64,000 nt of DNA from Pseudomonas brassicacearum (GTDB taxonomy: Bacteria; Pseudomonadota; Gammaproteobacteria; Pseudomonadales; Pseudomonadaceae). Position numbers and translations under genes: made by a program. Below the pieces are notes generated by a model. That model was given only the letters and a program-made list of their open reading frames with translations, had not been told where the DNA came from and searched no databases. Shown here one piece after another: positions 14,758 to 23,612 of this stretch (positions within the stretch are counted from its first letter, which is position 1; each line of letters starts with the position of its first letter). The DNA lies in NCBI RefSeq assembly GCF_003732265.1, contig NZ_MOBK01000007.1, positions 62,001 through 126,000 of the forward strand. The letters run 5' to 3'.

Positions 14758-16500
14758 TTACTGCGCCTTGGATTCCGTTGCCGGGGTTGCAGCCGGTTTA
14801 GCGGCTGGTTTTTTTGCCGGTTCGGTTTTCTTCACCGGTGCCTTGGCTGGCGCCTTTTTGGTATCGGTCTTGGCTGCCGGTTTTTTCGCCGGAGCCTTTT
14901 TGGCAGGCTCGGCTTTCACCGGCGTTGCAGGCTTCGGTGCTTCCACCGGGGCGGGTGCAACGACCGGGGCTGGATCCGGCGCCGGTGGCGTGTAAGGCGC
15001 TGGTGCCTTGACCGGCTCGGCCTTCTTGTCGTCATCCGAACCACCGAACAGGTTGCTGAAGAAATTACCTTTCTTCGCCGCCACTGCGCCGGCCGCTGCT
15101 GCCGGCACCACTTTCGCCGGTTCAAACGATTTGCCCGCAGCCAGGTCTTCTACCTGACTGGCCGCCCGTTGGCCGGTGCGCAATGCGCCTTCCAGGGTGC
15201 CTGGGTACAAGGTGTCGGTGTGTTCGCCGGCAAACGCTACGCGCTGGATCGGACGTTCCCACAGGCGCCAGTACTTGCTGATCTGGCCCGGGCCGAAGGC
15301 CAGGTAAGCGCCGCCCATCGACGGGTCGGTGCTGTAGCGGCGGATTTCATAACCGGTGAACGAACCGCGCGCCTGTGGATAAAAGGCGTGCAGGCGAATC
15401 AGCACCTGATCGACCATCTGCTTGTCGCCGAACGCCTGCATCACACGAGCGTTGTCGCCAGACAGGTTGATCACCACGTTGGCGCCACCCTTCAACGCCG
15501 GCTCGACCCACAACATGCCGAGGCCGGTGTTGCTGAAAATCTCGCCGGACATGCGCGCCTTCGGTTCCCATACCGGCGTCTTGAACTTCAACATGATCTG
15601 GTCGCGCCAACCGTAGTTGGTGCCTTTGATGGCGCCCATGTGCTGGGCATCCAGCGACGGGATCATCTGGATCTTGTTCAGTGCGCGCAGCGGCACAGCC
15701 AATACCACGTAGTCAGCCTGATAACTGACCGTGCCGACCTTTACGGTCACGCCGTCCTTGTCCTGGGTAATCGAGGAGACCGGGGAGCTGGTCTTGATGG
15801 TTTTCAGCTGTTTGACGAACGCTTGGGCCAGCACTGTACTGCCGCCCACCAGTCGCGAAGCACGCAGGTCACGATCGGACGTGCCACGGTAAACACGGCT
15901 TTGCTGCGCGAAGTACAGCAGCGACAGACGCGAAGGCTCGTCGTAGTGGGTGCGAATCTGCTGGTTGATCAGCTGACGCGCCGTGGCTGGCAGGTTTTGC
16001 TTGTCGAGCCAGCTGGAGACGGTGATCTGATCCAGGGTTTGCAAGGTGCTGGTGGCGAGCGGGTTCTGCGGATCGTCAATCGAGCGCGCCAGGTCATCCT
16101 GGGTTTTTTCGAAACGCTTGAGCGCGTCGGCGGTGGCCGGTTGCTTGGTCGCCAGATCAGCCGCGGAGAAGTACTCACCGTCGATCAGATAACTTGGGGT
16201 GCGCACGAATTCCGGGGCTGGCGTGGTGCTCAGCTTGAAGGTCGATACGTATTTGTTCAGCACCGGCTGAGTCTTGTCGTTGCCGATCCACTCGCTGGTG
16301 GCCATGCCGGAGCGACCGCCCAGGCTCGGTTTGGCTTCCAGCAGGGTGACCTGCCAGCCTTTGTTCTGCAGCTCGTAAGCCGCCGTCAGGCCAGACAGCC
16401 CGCCGCCGATCACGATCGCGGTTTTATCCTTGGCCAGCGCAGACACGCTGAACAGCCCCAACATCACCAGCGCACAGGCGCGCAGCCAACCGACAGACAT
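14758..16500 (-). CDS. secreted FAD-dependent amine oxidase-like oxidoreductase with Lys/Ala/Pro tail
   Basis: The 580-residue protein starts with a Sec signal (about residues 1-23). The FAD Rossmann motif GGGLSG is at 32-37 with the ribose-binding glutamate at the end of WQVTLLEA. The C-terminal FAD segment is RVAFAGEHTDTLYPGTLEGA, as in flavin monoamine oxidases. From about residue 460 an unusual tail begins: a patch GNFFSNLFGGSDDDKKAEP and then about 85 residues made mostly of Lys, Ala and Pro, resembling histone H1-like or wall-binding tails. The substrate is unknown. Having an FAD enzyme with a Sec-type leader is notable, since cofactor loading usually precedes Tat export. It diverges from bioA. 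Confidence 0.85.
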   Translation of the reverse strand: MSVGWLRACALVMLGLFSVSALAKDKTAIVIGGGLSGLTAAYELQNKGWQVTLLEAKPSLGGRSGMATSEWIGNDKTQPVLNKYVSTFKLSTTPAPEFVRTPSYLIDGEYFSAADLATKQPATADALKRFEKTQDDLARSIDDPQNPLATSTLQTLDQITVSSWLDKQNLPATARQLINQQIRTHYDEPSRLSLLYFAQQSRVYRGTSDRDLRASRLVGGSTVLAQAFVKQLKTIKTSSPVSSITQDKDGVTVKVGTVSYQADYVVLAVPLRALNKIQMIPSLDAQHMGAIKGTNYGWRDQIMLKFKTPVWEPKARMSGEIFSNTGLGMLWVEPALKGGANVVINLSGDNARVMQAFGDKQMVDQVLIRLHAFYPQARGSFTGYEIRRYSTDPSMGGAYLAFGPGQISKYWRLWERPIQRVAFAGEHTDTLYPGTLEGALRTGQRAASQVEDLAAGKSFEPAKVVPAAAAGAVAAKKGNFFSNLFGGSDDDKKAEPVKAPAPYTPPAPDPAPVVAPAPVEAPKPATPVKAEPAKKAPAKKPAAKTDTKKAPAKAPVKKTEPAKKPAAKPAATPATESKAQ

Positions 16501-16683
16501 TCAGCGAACTCCGGAAATACATGAGGAAATAGCAGTTTTACGAGTCAGGCGACTCCAGGAACCGCGAAGGATACGTCAGGCTTAAGACGCCCGCCAGCAA
16601 CGTCTATCGCCCCATACAAAGTAGCTCAATCGTCACAATGGGTTGTCCCGGCGCGACGCATTGCATAGGCTTGCGCGATTGTT

Positions 16684-16704
16684 TACCCGCCTACGTCACG
16701 GGTA
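16684..16704 (+). promoter_or_regulatory. small inverted repeat in the bioA leader
   Basis: TACCCG and CGGGTA are separated by nine bases and end six bases before the GAGGAG ribosome-binding site of bioA. It could be an operator or a leader hairpin affecting translation. It does not match a BirA-type operator that I can recognise. Confidence 0.3.
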
Positions 16705-16722
16705 GCCTCGAGGAGACAGAAA

Positions 16723-18129
16723 ATGGGCCTGAATAAACAGTGGATGGAACGCGATCTCAAGGTGTTGTGGCATCCCTGCACCCAGATGAAAGATCACGAA
16801 CAACTGCCGCTGATCCCGATCAAGCGCGGTGAAGGCGTTTGGCTGGAAGACTTCGAAGGCAAGCGCTACCTCGACGCTGTCAGCTCCTGGTGGGTCAACG
16901 TGTTCGGCCACGCCAACCCGCGCATCAACCAGCGCATCAAGGATCAGGTCGATCAGCTGGAGCACGTGATCCTCGCCGGTTTCAGCCACCAGCCGGTGAT
17001 CGAGCTGTCCGAGCGCCTGGTGAAGATGACCCCGGAAGGCCTGACCAGGTGCTTCTACGCCGATAACGGTTCGTCCTGCATCGAAGTCGCGTTGAAAATG
17101 AGCTTTCACTACTGGCTCAACCGCGGCCAGCCGAACAAGAAGCGCTTCGTCACCCTGACCAACAGCTACCACGGCGAAACCATGGCGGCGATGTCGGTGG
17201 GCGACGTGCCGCTGTTCACCGAAACCTACAAGGCCCTGCTGCTGGACACCATCAAGGTGCCGAGCCCGGATTGCTACCTGCGTCCGGACGGCATGAGCTG
17301 GGAAGAACATTCGCGCAACATGTTCGCGGCCATGGAACAGACCCTGGCAGAGAACCATGACACTGTCGCGGCAGTGATCGTCGAGCCGCTGATCCAGGGC
17401 GCTGGCGGCATGCGCATGTACCACCCGGTTTATCTCAAACTGCTGCGCGAAGCCTGCGACCGCTATGGCGTGCACCTGATCCACGACGAAATTGCCGTCG
17501 GCTTTGGCCGCACCGGCACGATGTTCGCCTGCGAACAGGCCGGCATCCGCCCGGACTTCCTCTGCCTGTCCAAGGCCCTGACCGGCGGTTACCTGCCGCT
17601 GGCGGCCTGCGTGACGACCGAAGACGTCTACAGCGCTTTCTACGACGACTACCCGACCCTGCGCGCCTTCCTGCATTCGCACAGCTACACCGGCAACCCG
17701 CTGGCGTGCGCGGCGGCACTGGCGACGCTGGATATCTTCGAAGAAGACAACGTCATCGAGAACAACAAGGCCCTGGCCCAGCGCATGGCGTCCTCCACTG
17801 CGCACCTGGCTGATCATCCGAACGTCTCGGAAGTGCGCCAGACCGGCATGGTGCTGGCCATCGAGATGGTCAAGGACAAGGCCACCAAGGAAGCCTATCC
17901 GTGGCAGGAACGTCGCGGTTTGAAGGTGTTCCAGCACGCACTGGAACGCGGTGCTTTACTTCGTCCGTTGGGCAGCGTGGTGTATTTCCTGCCGCCGTAC
18001 GTGATCACGCCGGAGCAGATCGACTTTCTGGCGGAAGTGGCCAGTGAAGGGATCGACATCGCGACGCGTAACAGCGTGAGCGTGGCGGTGCCGAAGGACT
18101 TCCACCCCGGCTTCCGCGATCCGGGCTAG
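16723..18129 (+). CDS. bioA: adenosylmethionine-8-amino-7-oxononanoate aminotransferase
   Basis: BioA transfers the amino group of S-adenosylmethionine to KAPA to form DAPA in biotin synthesis, using PLP. The 468-residue protein is a class III aminotransferase: WHPCTQMKDHE at the N-terminus, SSWWVNVFGH, HDEIAVGFGRTGTMFACE, and the PLP lysine K284 in LSKALTGGYLPLAA. GAGGAGA precedes the ATG. The other bio genes are not in the window, as usual in Pseudomonas. rsmE follows 51 bases downstream and is probably cotranscribed. Confidence 0.96.
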   Translation: MGLNKQWMERDLKVLWHPCTQMKDHEQLPLIPIKRGEGVWLEDFEGKRYLDAVSSWWVNVFGHANPRINQRIKDQVDQLEHVILAGFSHQPVIELSERLVKMTPEGLTRCFYADNGSSCIEVALKMSFHYWLNRGQPNKKRFVTLTNSYHGETMAAMSVGDVPLFTETYKALLLDTIKVPSPDCYLRPDGMSWEEHSRNMFAAMEQTLAENHDTVAAVIVEPLIQGAGGMRMYHPVYLKLLREACDRYGVHLIHDEIAVGFGRTGTMFACEQAGIRPDFLCLSKALTGGYLPLAACVTTEDVYSAFYDDYPTLRAFLHSHSYTGNPLACAAALATLDIFEEDNVIENNKALAQRMASSTAHLADHPNVSEVRQTGMVLAIEMVKDKATKEAYPWQERRGLKVFQHALERGALLRPLGSVVYFLPPYVITPEQIDFLAEVASEGIDIATRNSVSVAVPKDFHPGFRDPG

Positions 18130-18180
18130 AAGTCACTGAGTACCCCCTCGCCACAAAAGCCAATTTTTCAGAGAACCCGC

Positions 18181-18900
18181 ATGAGACTGTCCCGCTTCTT
18201 TATCGACGCCCCCCTGAGCACCGGCGAACACGAGTTGCCCGAAGCCCAGGCCCATTACATCAGCCGCGTGCTGCGCATGGCCGAGGGCGATGGGTTGCAG
18301 CTTTTCGACGGTTCGGGCCACGAGTTTCGCGCGACGCTGGTGGAGGTTGGGAAGAAGCGCGTCGTGGTGCAGATCGATGAAAGCTTTGCCGGGCAAGTCG
18401 AGTCGCCGCTGGCGATCCATCTCGGCCAGGGCCTGTCCCGTGGCGAGCGCATGGATTGGGCGATTCAGAAAGCCACCGAACTGGGCGTCAGCGAAATCAC
18501 CCCGATCTTCAGCGACCGCTGCGAAGTCCGCCTCAAGGACGAGCGCGCCGACAAACGCCTGATGCACTGGCGCCAAGTGGCAATCAGCGCCTGCGAGCAA
18601 TGTGGGCGCTCACGGGTGCCGGTGATTCATCCGCCGCTGCTGCTGGCGGATTGGTTGAAGCAGACCGAAGCCGAGTTGAAACTGGTGCTGCACCCGGTGG
18701 CGGAGCCGTTGGTGAGTCATGCGAAGCCGGCGACATTGGCATTCCTGATCGGCCCCGAAGGCGGGCTGTCCGATGCCGAAGTCGAGCAGGCCAAGTCTGC
18801 TGGTTTTCATGCTGCCCGGCTTGGGCCTCGGGTGTTGCGCACTGAGACCGCACCGGTCGTTGCGCTTGCGGTGGCCCAGCAGCTGTGGGGTGACTTCTAG
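18181..18900 (+). CDS. rsmE: 16S rRNA (uracil-1498-N3)-methyltransferase
   Basis: RsmE methylates U1498 in the decoding region of 16S rRNA. The 239-residue protein has the N-terminal PUA-like part (MRLSRFFIDAPL, HYISRVLRM) and a SPOUT-class methyltransferase domain. The trefoil-knot motifs are LIGPEGGLSDAEVEQAK and LGPRVLRTETAPVVAL. Length is normal. It lies directly after bioA on the same strand. A REPIN follows the stop codon. Confidence 0.95.
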   Translation: MRLSRFFIDAPLSTGEHELPEAQAHYISRVLRMAEGDGLQLFDGSGHEFRATLVEVGKKRVVVQIDESFAGQVESPLAIHLGQGLSRGERMDWAIQKATELGVSEITPIFSDRCEVRLKDERADKRLMHWRQVAISACEQCGRSRVPVIHPPLLLADWLKQTEAELKLVLHPVAEPLVSHAKPATLAFLIGPEGGLSDAEVEQAKSAGFHAARLGPRVLRTETAPVVALAVAQQLWGDF

Positions 18901-18904
18901 GCAG

Positions 18905-19000
18905 CCTTCGCGAGCAGGCTCGCTCCCACACTAGATCTTCTGTGAACACAAAATTTCATACGACACAGATTAAATGTGGGAGCGAGCCCGCTCGCGAAGG
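18905..19000. repeat. REPIN 6: class A pair
   Basis: The spacer starts CTAGATCTTCTGTGAACACA, like REPINs 1 and 3. One arm carries the GAGCC/GGCTC variant. It separates rsmE from the hemolysin III gene and marks the left end of the accessory block. Confidence 0.94.
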
Positions 19001-19013
19001 CCGCACCTCGGTC

Positions 19014-19631
19014 TTAGAGGACGTAAAAGAAAATCGCCACAAAGTGCAGCAAGCTCCCGGCAATCACAAACAAATGCCAGATCCCGTGGGCATGGCGCAG
19101 GCGATGATCAAGGGCAAAAAAGATAATCCCAACGGTGTACAAAATCCCGCCCGCCGCCAGCCACGCAAACCCCGCCGCGCCCAACGCCGCGAGCAACGGC
19201 TTGACCGCCACCAGCACGATCCAGCCCATCACCGCGTAAATCACGATCGACAGAATCCGCGCTTCCGAGCGCGGCTTGATCTCTTGCAGGATGCCGATCA
19301 GCGCCAGCCCCCAGACAATCCCGAACAGCGTCCAGCCCCACGGCCCGCGCAGGGTTACCAGGCAGAACGGCGTATAGCTGCCGGCGATCAGCAAATAGAT
19401 CGAAAAGTGATCAACCTTCTGCATGATCGCTTTCTTGCGCCCGCGCACGCTGTGGTAAACGGTCGAGGCGCTGTACAAACTCAGCAAGGTGAAACCGTAA
19501 ATCGCCACGCTGACGATCTTCCATGGGCTGCCGTCCATGCTGGCGATCACCAGCATCCACACCACCCCGACCGTTGCCGCCACTGCCCCGACCAAATGCG
19601 TCCAGGCGTTCAATCGTTCCCCGTGATACAT
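19014..19631 (-). CDS. hemolysin III / PAQR family inner-membrane protein
   Basis: The 205-residue protein has seven predicted membrane segments. It has the family motifs ERLNAWTHLVGAV, STVYHSV, KVDHFSIYLLIAGSYTPFCL and LRHAHGIWHLFVIAGSLLHF; the conserved histidines, serine and aspartate form the metal site of the PAQR/hemolysin III fold. Despite the name, haemolysis is not established for most members, and a membrane homeostasis role is the better guess. It diverges from mdcR over 153 bases. Confidence 0.9.
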   Translation of the reverse strand: MYHGERLNAWTHLVGAVAATVGVVWMLVIASMDGSPWKIVSVAIYGFTLLSLYSASTVYHSVRGRKKAIMQKVDHFSIYLLIAGSYTPFCLVTLRGPWGWTLFGIVWGLALIGILQEIKPRSEARILSIVIYAVMGWIVLVAVKPLLAALGAAGFAWLAAGGILYTVGIIFFALDHRLRHAHGIWHLFVIAGSLLHFVAIFFYVL

Positions 19632-19740
19632 GTGTCGCTCACCTCAACATTCGTTGCAACATCGCGCAAGGCTCAGGCCTTGAGGGTAAAAGCGCAATGT
19701 TTCTGATTGTCGCGCCCCTAAATCCTTTGAGCCAAGGGCG

Positions 19741-19752
19741 GCCCAATTGGGC
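19741..19752. promoter_or_regulatory. perfect 12-base palindrome upstream of mdcR
   Basis: GCCCAATTGGGC lies 32 bases before the mdcR ATG, in the region between hlyIII and mdcR. LysR-type regulators often bind near their own promoters, so an autoregulatory operator is possible. The sequence does not resemble the candidate site upstream of mdcA. Confidence 0.35.
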
Positions 19753-19784
19753 ACAATCAGGTCATTCCAAAAAGAGTCTGCCTC

Positions 19785-20699
19785 ATGCTGATCGATGAAG
19801 AATTGACCCTGAAAAAACTCGAGGTGTTCCTGGCCTTCATGCGCACCGGCAACCTGGCCCGCGCTGCGGCCGAGTTGCAGACCAGCAACGTCAGCGTGCA
19901 CCGGGCGATCCACTCCCTGGAAAGTGCCCTGCGTTGCCCGCTGTTCAAACATGAAGGCCGCAACCTCACACCACTGGAAAGCGCTTACGTGCTCGAAGAA
20001 CGGGCACAGAAGCTGATTCAGGACGTGGTCGAAACCGTGCGCCTGACCCGCGAAGCCGCCGGTTTTTCTGCGGAACGCTTCAAGCTGGGCTCGCTGTATT
20101 CACTGACGGTGAAGACCGTGCCGCAACTGATCATGGGCCTGAAGATTCGCCGCAGCGAACTCAACATCGACCTGATCCTCGGCTCCAATTTCGACCTGCT
20201 GTACAAGCTCAAGAACATGGAGGTCGACGCGATCCTGGTGTCGCTGGACGACAGCGTCAACGATCCGGACTGCGAGCAGATCCCGCTGTTTTCCGACGAC
20301 ATCTTTCTCGCGACGCCAGCGGATTCGAAGTTTGCCCAGCGCGCCGAAGTCGACCTGGCCGAAGTGCGCGACGAGACATTCATTACCCTGACCCAGGGCT
20401 TCGCCACGCACCAGGACGGTAATCGGGTGTTCAAGCAGGCGGGGTTCGAGCCGAAGGTGGCGATGCAGGTCAACGACATCTTCACCCTTCTGAGCATGGT
20501 CAGTTCAGGGGTGGGTTATGCGTTGCTGCCGGGGCGGATTGCGGCGGTGTATGAGAACCGGGTGAAGCTGATTCCGTTGCAGGAGCGTTATCGGTTGCAG
20601 CAGCACATTGGTGTGGTGTTCTTGAAAGCCAAGGAACGTGATCCGAATTTGCTGGCGCTGTTGGCGGAGTGCCGGATGTACGCCAATCGCCAGATCTGA
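19785..20699 (+). CDS. mdcR: LysR-type regulator of malonate utilisation
   Basis: The 304-residue protein has an N-terminal winged HTH (LKKLEVFLAFMRTGNLARAA, then SVHRAIHSLESAL) and a periplasmic-binding-like effector domain. The HTH wording LEVFLAFMRTGNLARAAAEL and the location beside a malonate decarboxylase operon support MdcR, the activator of mdc genes that responds to malonate. It is convergent with madM, with REPIN 7 between them. It probably binds the T-N11-A site upstream of mdcA. Confidence 0.9.
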   Translation: MLIDEELTLKKLEVFLAFMRTGNLARAAAELQTSNVSVHRAIHSLESALRCPLFKHEGRNLTPLESAYVLEERAQKLIQDVVETVRLTREAAGFSAERFKLGSLYSLTVKTVPQLIMGLKIRRSELNIDLILGSNFDLLYKLKNMEVDAILVSLDDSVNDPDCEQIPLFSDDIFLATPADSKFAQRAEVDLAEVRDETFITLTQGFATHQDGNRVFKQAGFEPKVAMQVNDIFTLLSMVSSGVGYALLPGRIAAVYENRVKLIPLQERYRLQQHIGVVFLKAKERDPNLLALLAECRMYANRQI

Positions 20700-20712
20700 A
20701 ACCGCGTCGCTC

Positions 20713-20810
20713 CCTTCGCGAGCAAGCCCGCTCCCACATTCTATTTGTGTCGTACCTGATATTTGACTACGACCATGAGCCAATGTGGGAGCGGGCTTGC
20801 TCGCGAAGGG
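20713..20810. repeat. REPIN 7: class A pair between mdcR and madM
   Basis: Inverted REP pair with CGCGAAGG ends outward, lying between two convergent stop codons, where it may also help stop transcription. Confidence 0.94.
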
Positions 20811-20839
20811 GGCCGATCATTCAATAGAGGAACCAACCC

Positions 20840-21604
20840 CTAGCCCACAATCCCGCGAACAATGAAGTACAGCAGCGAAGGCCCCAGCAAGCACCCAAGC
20901 CCGGTGTGGAACGTCGCCGTCAACGCGCCATAAGGCACCAGTCGCCGATCGGTCGCCGCCAGCCCCGCCGTCACGCCGCTGACCGTCCCGGCCAACCCGC
21001 CAAACACCATCGCCGAACGCGGGTTATCCAGGCCCATCCAGCGCGCCGCCATCGGGGTGCCGACCATCACCAAAATCGCCTTGATCAGCCCGGTCGCAAT
21101 CGACAGCGCCACCACATCGGAACTGGCACCAATCGCCGCCCCGGTCACCGGCCCGACGATGTACGTCACCGCGCCCGCGCCGATGGTGGTCATGCTGATC
21201 GCATCGCGGTAACCAAACGCCCAGGCCATGCTCGCGCCGACAATGAACGGCAGGATCGTGCCCAGCAGCAACGCGATCACACCAATCAGCCCGGCCTTCT
21301 TCGCTTCCGTGGCTTGCACTTCGAATGCCGTGGCAACGATGGCAAAGTCCCGCAGCATCGCACCGCCCATCAACCCGATACCCGAGAACAAGGTCAGGTC
21401 CGCCAGGCCTTTTTGCCCGCCGGTCATGGTGCCGCCGACCCAAGCCAATACCAGGCCGATGACGATGGCAATCGCCGAGCCGTGAATCCGCCCGAACGTC
21501 AGGCGTTTCGACAACACCACTGACACCCACATGATCACGCCAACAAACGCGAACGCGGTGACCAGGCCATTAGCGGTCAAGCCTTTATCAATGAGTTCCC
21601 ACAT
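20840..21604 (-). CDS. madM: malonate transporter subunit MadM
   Basis: The 254-residue protein is very hydrophobic with about eight membrane segments. Motifs such as LAWVGGTMTGGQKGLADL and MVFGGLAGTVSGVTAGLAATD match MadM, the larger subunit of the Na+-coupled malonate carrier MadLM. It is the last gene of the mdc operon and starts one base after the madL stop. Having MadLM in place of the single-subunit carrier MdcF found in some mdc clusters defines the uptake route here. Confidence 0.93.
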   Translation of the reverse strand: MWELIDKGLTANGLVTAFAFVGVIMWVSVVLSKRLTFGRIHGSAIAIVIGLVLAWVGGTMTGGQKGLADLTLFSGIGLMGGAMLRDFAIVATAFEVQATEAKKAGLIGVIALLLGTILPFIVGASMAWAFGYRDAISMTTIGAGAVTYIVGPVTGAAIGASSDVVALSIATGLIKAILVMVGTPMAARWMGLDNPRSAMVFGGLAGTVSGVTAGLAATDRRLVPYGALTATFHTGLGCLLGPSLLYFIVRGIVG

Positions 21605-21605
21605 A

Positions 21606-22022
21606 TCAGCGACCTCCTACGGGTGTGCCGACCGGGGTGACTTCCACCGGTTCATCGGGCAAGGGTTCGCCTTTGTGGGTCCGGCTGATCAAGGCAATCG
21701 TGCAGCCGCAGATCACGACCGATCCGATCGCCGCGAGCACCGCGACCGGGCCGCCGTGCAGCGCGGTGACGACGTTCTGTTGCGCGGCCATTGCGACCAC
21801 CACCGGAATGTACATCGCGCCCCAGAAGCCGACGCCCATCTCGCAATCCTTGGTCATGCCGCCGCGTTTGTGCATCCACAACCGCGCGCAAATCAGCAGG
21901 ATCATCGCGATCCCGACCCCGCCGACGTTGGATTTGACGCCCAGCAACACGCCCAGCGCATCACCCATGATCACCCCTGCCAGCGTACAGATCGCCAACA
22001 GCGCCACACCGTAAATAATCAT
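21606..22022 (-). CDS. madL: malonate transporter subunit MadL
   Basis: The 138-residue small subunit begins MIIYGVALLAICTLAGV; a 41-residue upstream extension is not family-like and was discarded. It has about four membrane segments. The motif GVLLGVKSNVGGVGIAMILL is characteristic of MadL. It works with MadM to import malonate. It follows mdcH by 64 bases, the largest gap within the operon. Confidence 0.92.
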   Translation of the reverse strand: MIIYGVALLAICTLAGVIMGDALGVLLGVKSNVGGVGIAMILLICARLWMHKRGGMTKDCEMGVGFWGAMYIPVVVAMAAQQNVVTALHGGPVAVLAAIGSVVICGCTIALISRTHKGEPLPDEPVEVTPVGTPVGGR

Positions 22023-22086
22023 TGTTGTAGTCCTCAAAGTGCATCGTCGAATGTTGTTTTTGTTGTTCGAAGGCCTGAGTCCGGGT

Positions 22087-22998
22087 CTAGAGTTGGCGGC
22101 TTCCCTCCTCACGCAACAGCGCCTGCAAGGTGTCGAGCCGCGCACCGTCGAAAGCGATCACGGTGCCCTGCTCGAATACCCGGCGCGCCAGCCCGGTCAA
22201 CACCGCACCGGGCGGCAGTTCAATCTGAAGTCTTACGCCGCGCTCATAAGCGCTTTGCACCGTGCCGCGCCAATCGACGACACGGCACATGTTGAACGCG
22301 AGGTCATCGCGCAAGGCGTCGGCGTTGATGATGGGCCGGGCGCGACTGCCGCTGAGGTAACCCAACGACGGCGTTTTCAGTGACACCTTGGCGAATGCTT
22401 CGGCCAGGATTTTTGCCGGCCCCTCCAGCAGCGGACAGTGCGAAGGCACGCTGACCGCCAGCCGTTTCGCCAGGCCTGCACCCTGACCTTTCGCCAACGC
22501 CGCCACCGCTTTCATCGCCTCGTCGCTGCCGGCAATCACCACCTGGTTATCGGCGTTGATGTTGGCCAGGTAAACCGGCGTGTCGAGGCTGTGAACCTGC
22601 GCCAGCAAGCCTTCCACAGTGGACAACTCAAGACCGATGATCGCGGTCATGCCGTAGCCCTGTGGATAAGCCTGCTGCATCAACTCACCGCGCAGGCTGA
22701 CCAGATGCAGCGCATCGCCGAAGCTCAAGGCGCCGGCCACCACCGCTGCCGGGTAAGCGCCGATGGACAATCCGGCCACGTAATCCGGCGCCATGGCCAA
22801 TTGACGAGAGGCCGCGACTCCTGCGATCAACAGGCAAAGCTGAACGGCTCGTGTCGACTTCAACGCCTGCGCAGAATCGAGCAGTAAAACGTCTTCACCC
22901 AACACGCCACTCGCCTCGTTCAGCGTTTCGCGAGGCAAACGCTGGAGCATGCCCGGCTGCTGCGCGCCTTGGCCCGGGAACACCAGCAAACTGCTCAC
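22087..22998 (-). CDS. mdcH: malonate decarboxylase epsilon subunit (malonyl-CoA:ACP transacylase)
   Basis: MdcH loads malonyl groups from malonyl-CoA to start the decarboxylase cycle. The 303-residue protein has the FabD-like fold: LLVFPGQGAQQPGML at the N-terminus and the nucleophile elbow GLSIG (Ser78). The start is a GTG overlapping the mdcG stop as GTGA, implying translational coupling. Upstream frame extension runs into mdcG and was discarded. Confidence 0.92.
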   Translation of the reverse strand: MSSLLVFPGQGAQQPGMLQRLPRETLNEASGVLGEDVLLLDSAQALKSTRAVQLCLLIAGVAASRQLAMAPDYVAGLSIGAYPAAVVAGALSFGDALHLVSLRGELMQQAYPQGYGMTAIIGLELSTVEGLLAQVHSLDTPVYLANINADNQVVIAGSDEAMKAVAALAKGQGAGLAKRLAVSVPSHCPLLEGPAKILAEAFAKVSLKTPSLGYLSGSRARPIINADALRDDLAFNMCRVVDWRGTVQSAYERGVRLQIELPPGAVLTGLARRVFEQGTVIAFDGARLDTLQALLREEGSRQL

Positions 22999-23612
22999 GC
23001 GGCGTGCTCCTGCGGGTTCCACGGATCGATCACCAGACAGGCCTCGCTGGCATTTTTCAGCAACACCCGACGAGCCGAACCGGCCCATTCGCGCAGGGCC
23101 ACAGCGCCGAACGGTGTCTGCAACTGCATGTCCACCAAGCACTCGGCAGCCTGCAGAATCTCCACCAGATCCTGTGCTTGAGAACGGCCCAGCGCTTGCG
23201 GCGTACGCAGGATCAAGTCGAGATCGCTGCCCTCGTGCAACGCTGCAAACCCGCTGGCCAATTCAAACCCCGCACTGCCGCTGACACCCCACACCCAACC
23301 ACAGGCATCGAGCATCGGCCGCAGATGATTGAGGGCGCGCACGGCCGGCAAATCGCGATCAGTCGAGCGCTGGCAAAGGTCTTCCGGTTTGACCCGACGT
23401 TGAATGGCATCGACCGGCATCAGCGTCGCAAAACGTTGTTCACGCAAACGCCCACGCACACCGACAGCGACCAGACCCGGCGCGCTCAGCGCACGCCGAA
23501 CCACCACGGGCTGGCCCGCGCTCAGGGATTCGGTCACCCACGTAGGCGCATCCGCAGGTAGCTGCTGCGGGGTCATGCCCCAGAGCAAATCGTGGGCCAG
23601 AAACGTATTCAC
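22995..23612 (-). CDS. mdcG: phosphoribosyl-dephospho-CoA transferase
   Basis: MdcG attaches the triphosphoribosyl-dephospho-CoA prosthetic group to the serine of apo-MdcC. The 205-residue protein contains the nucleotidyltransferase-type motif GSAGFELASGFAALHEGSDL with the DLDL acid cluster. The start is a GTG that overlaps the mdcE stop as GTGA; the same arrangement recurs at the mdcG-mdcH junction. It depends on MdcB for its substrate. Confidence 0.92.
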   Translation of the reverse strand: MNTFLAHDLLWGMTPQQLPADAPTWVTESLSAGQPVVVRRALSAPGLVAVGVRGRLREQRFATLMPVDAIQRRVKPEDLCQRSTDRDLPAVRALNHLRPMLDACGWVWGVSGSAGFELASGFAALHEGSDLDLILRTPQALGRSQAQDLVEILQAAECLVDMQLQTPFGAVALREWAGSARRVLLKNASEACLVIDPWNPQEHAA

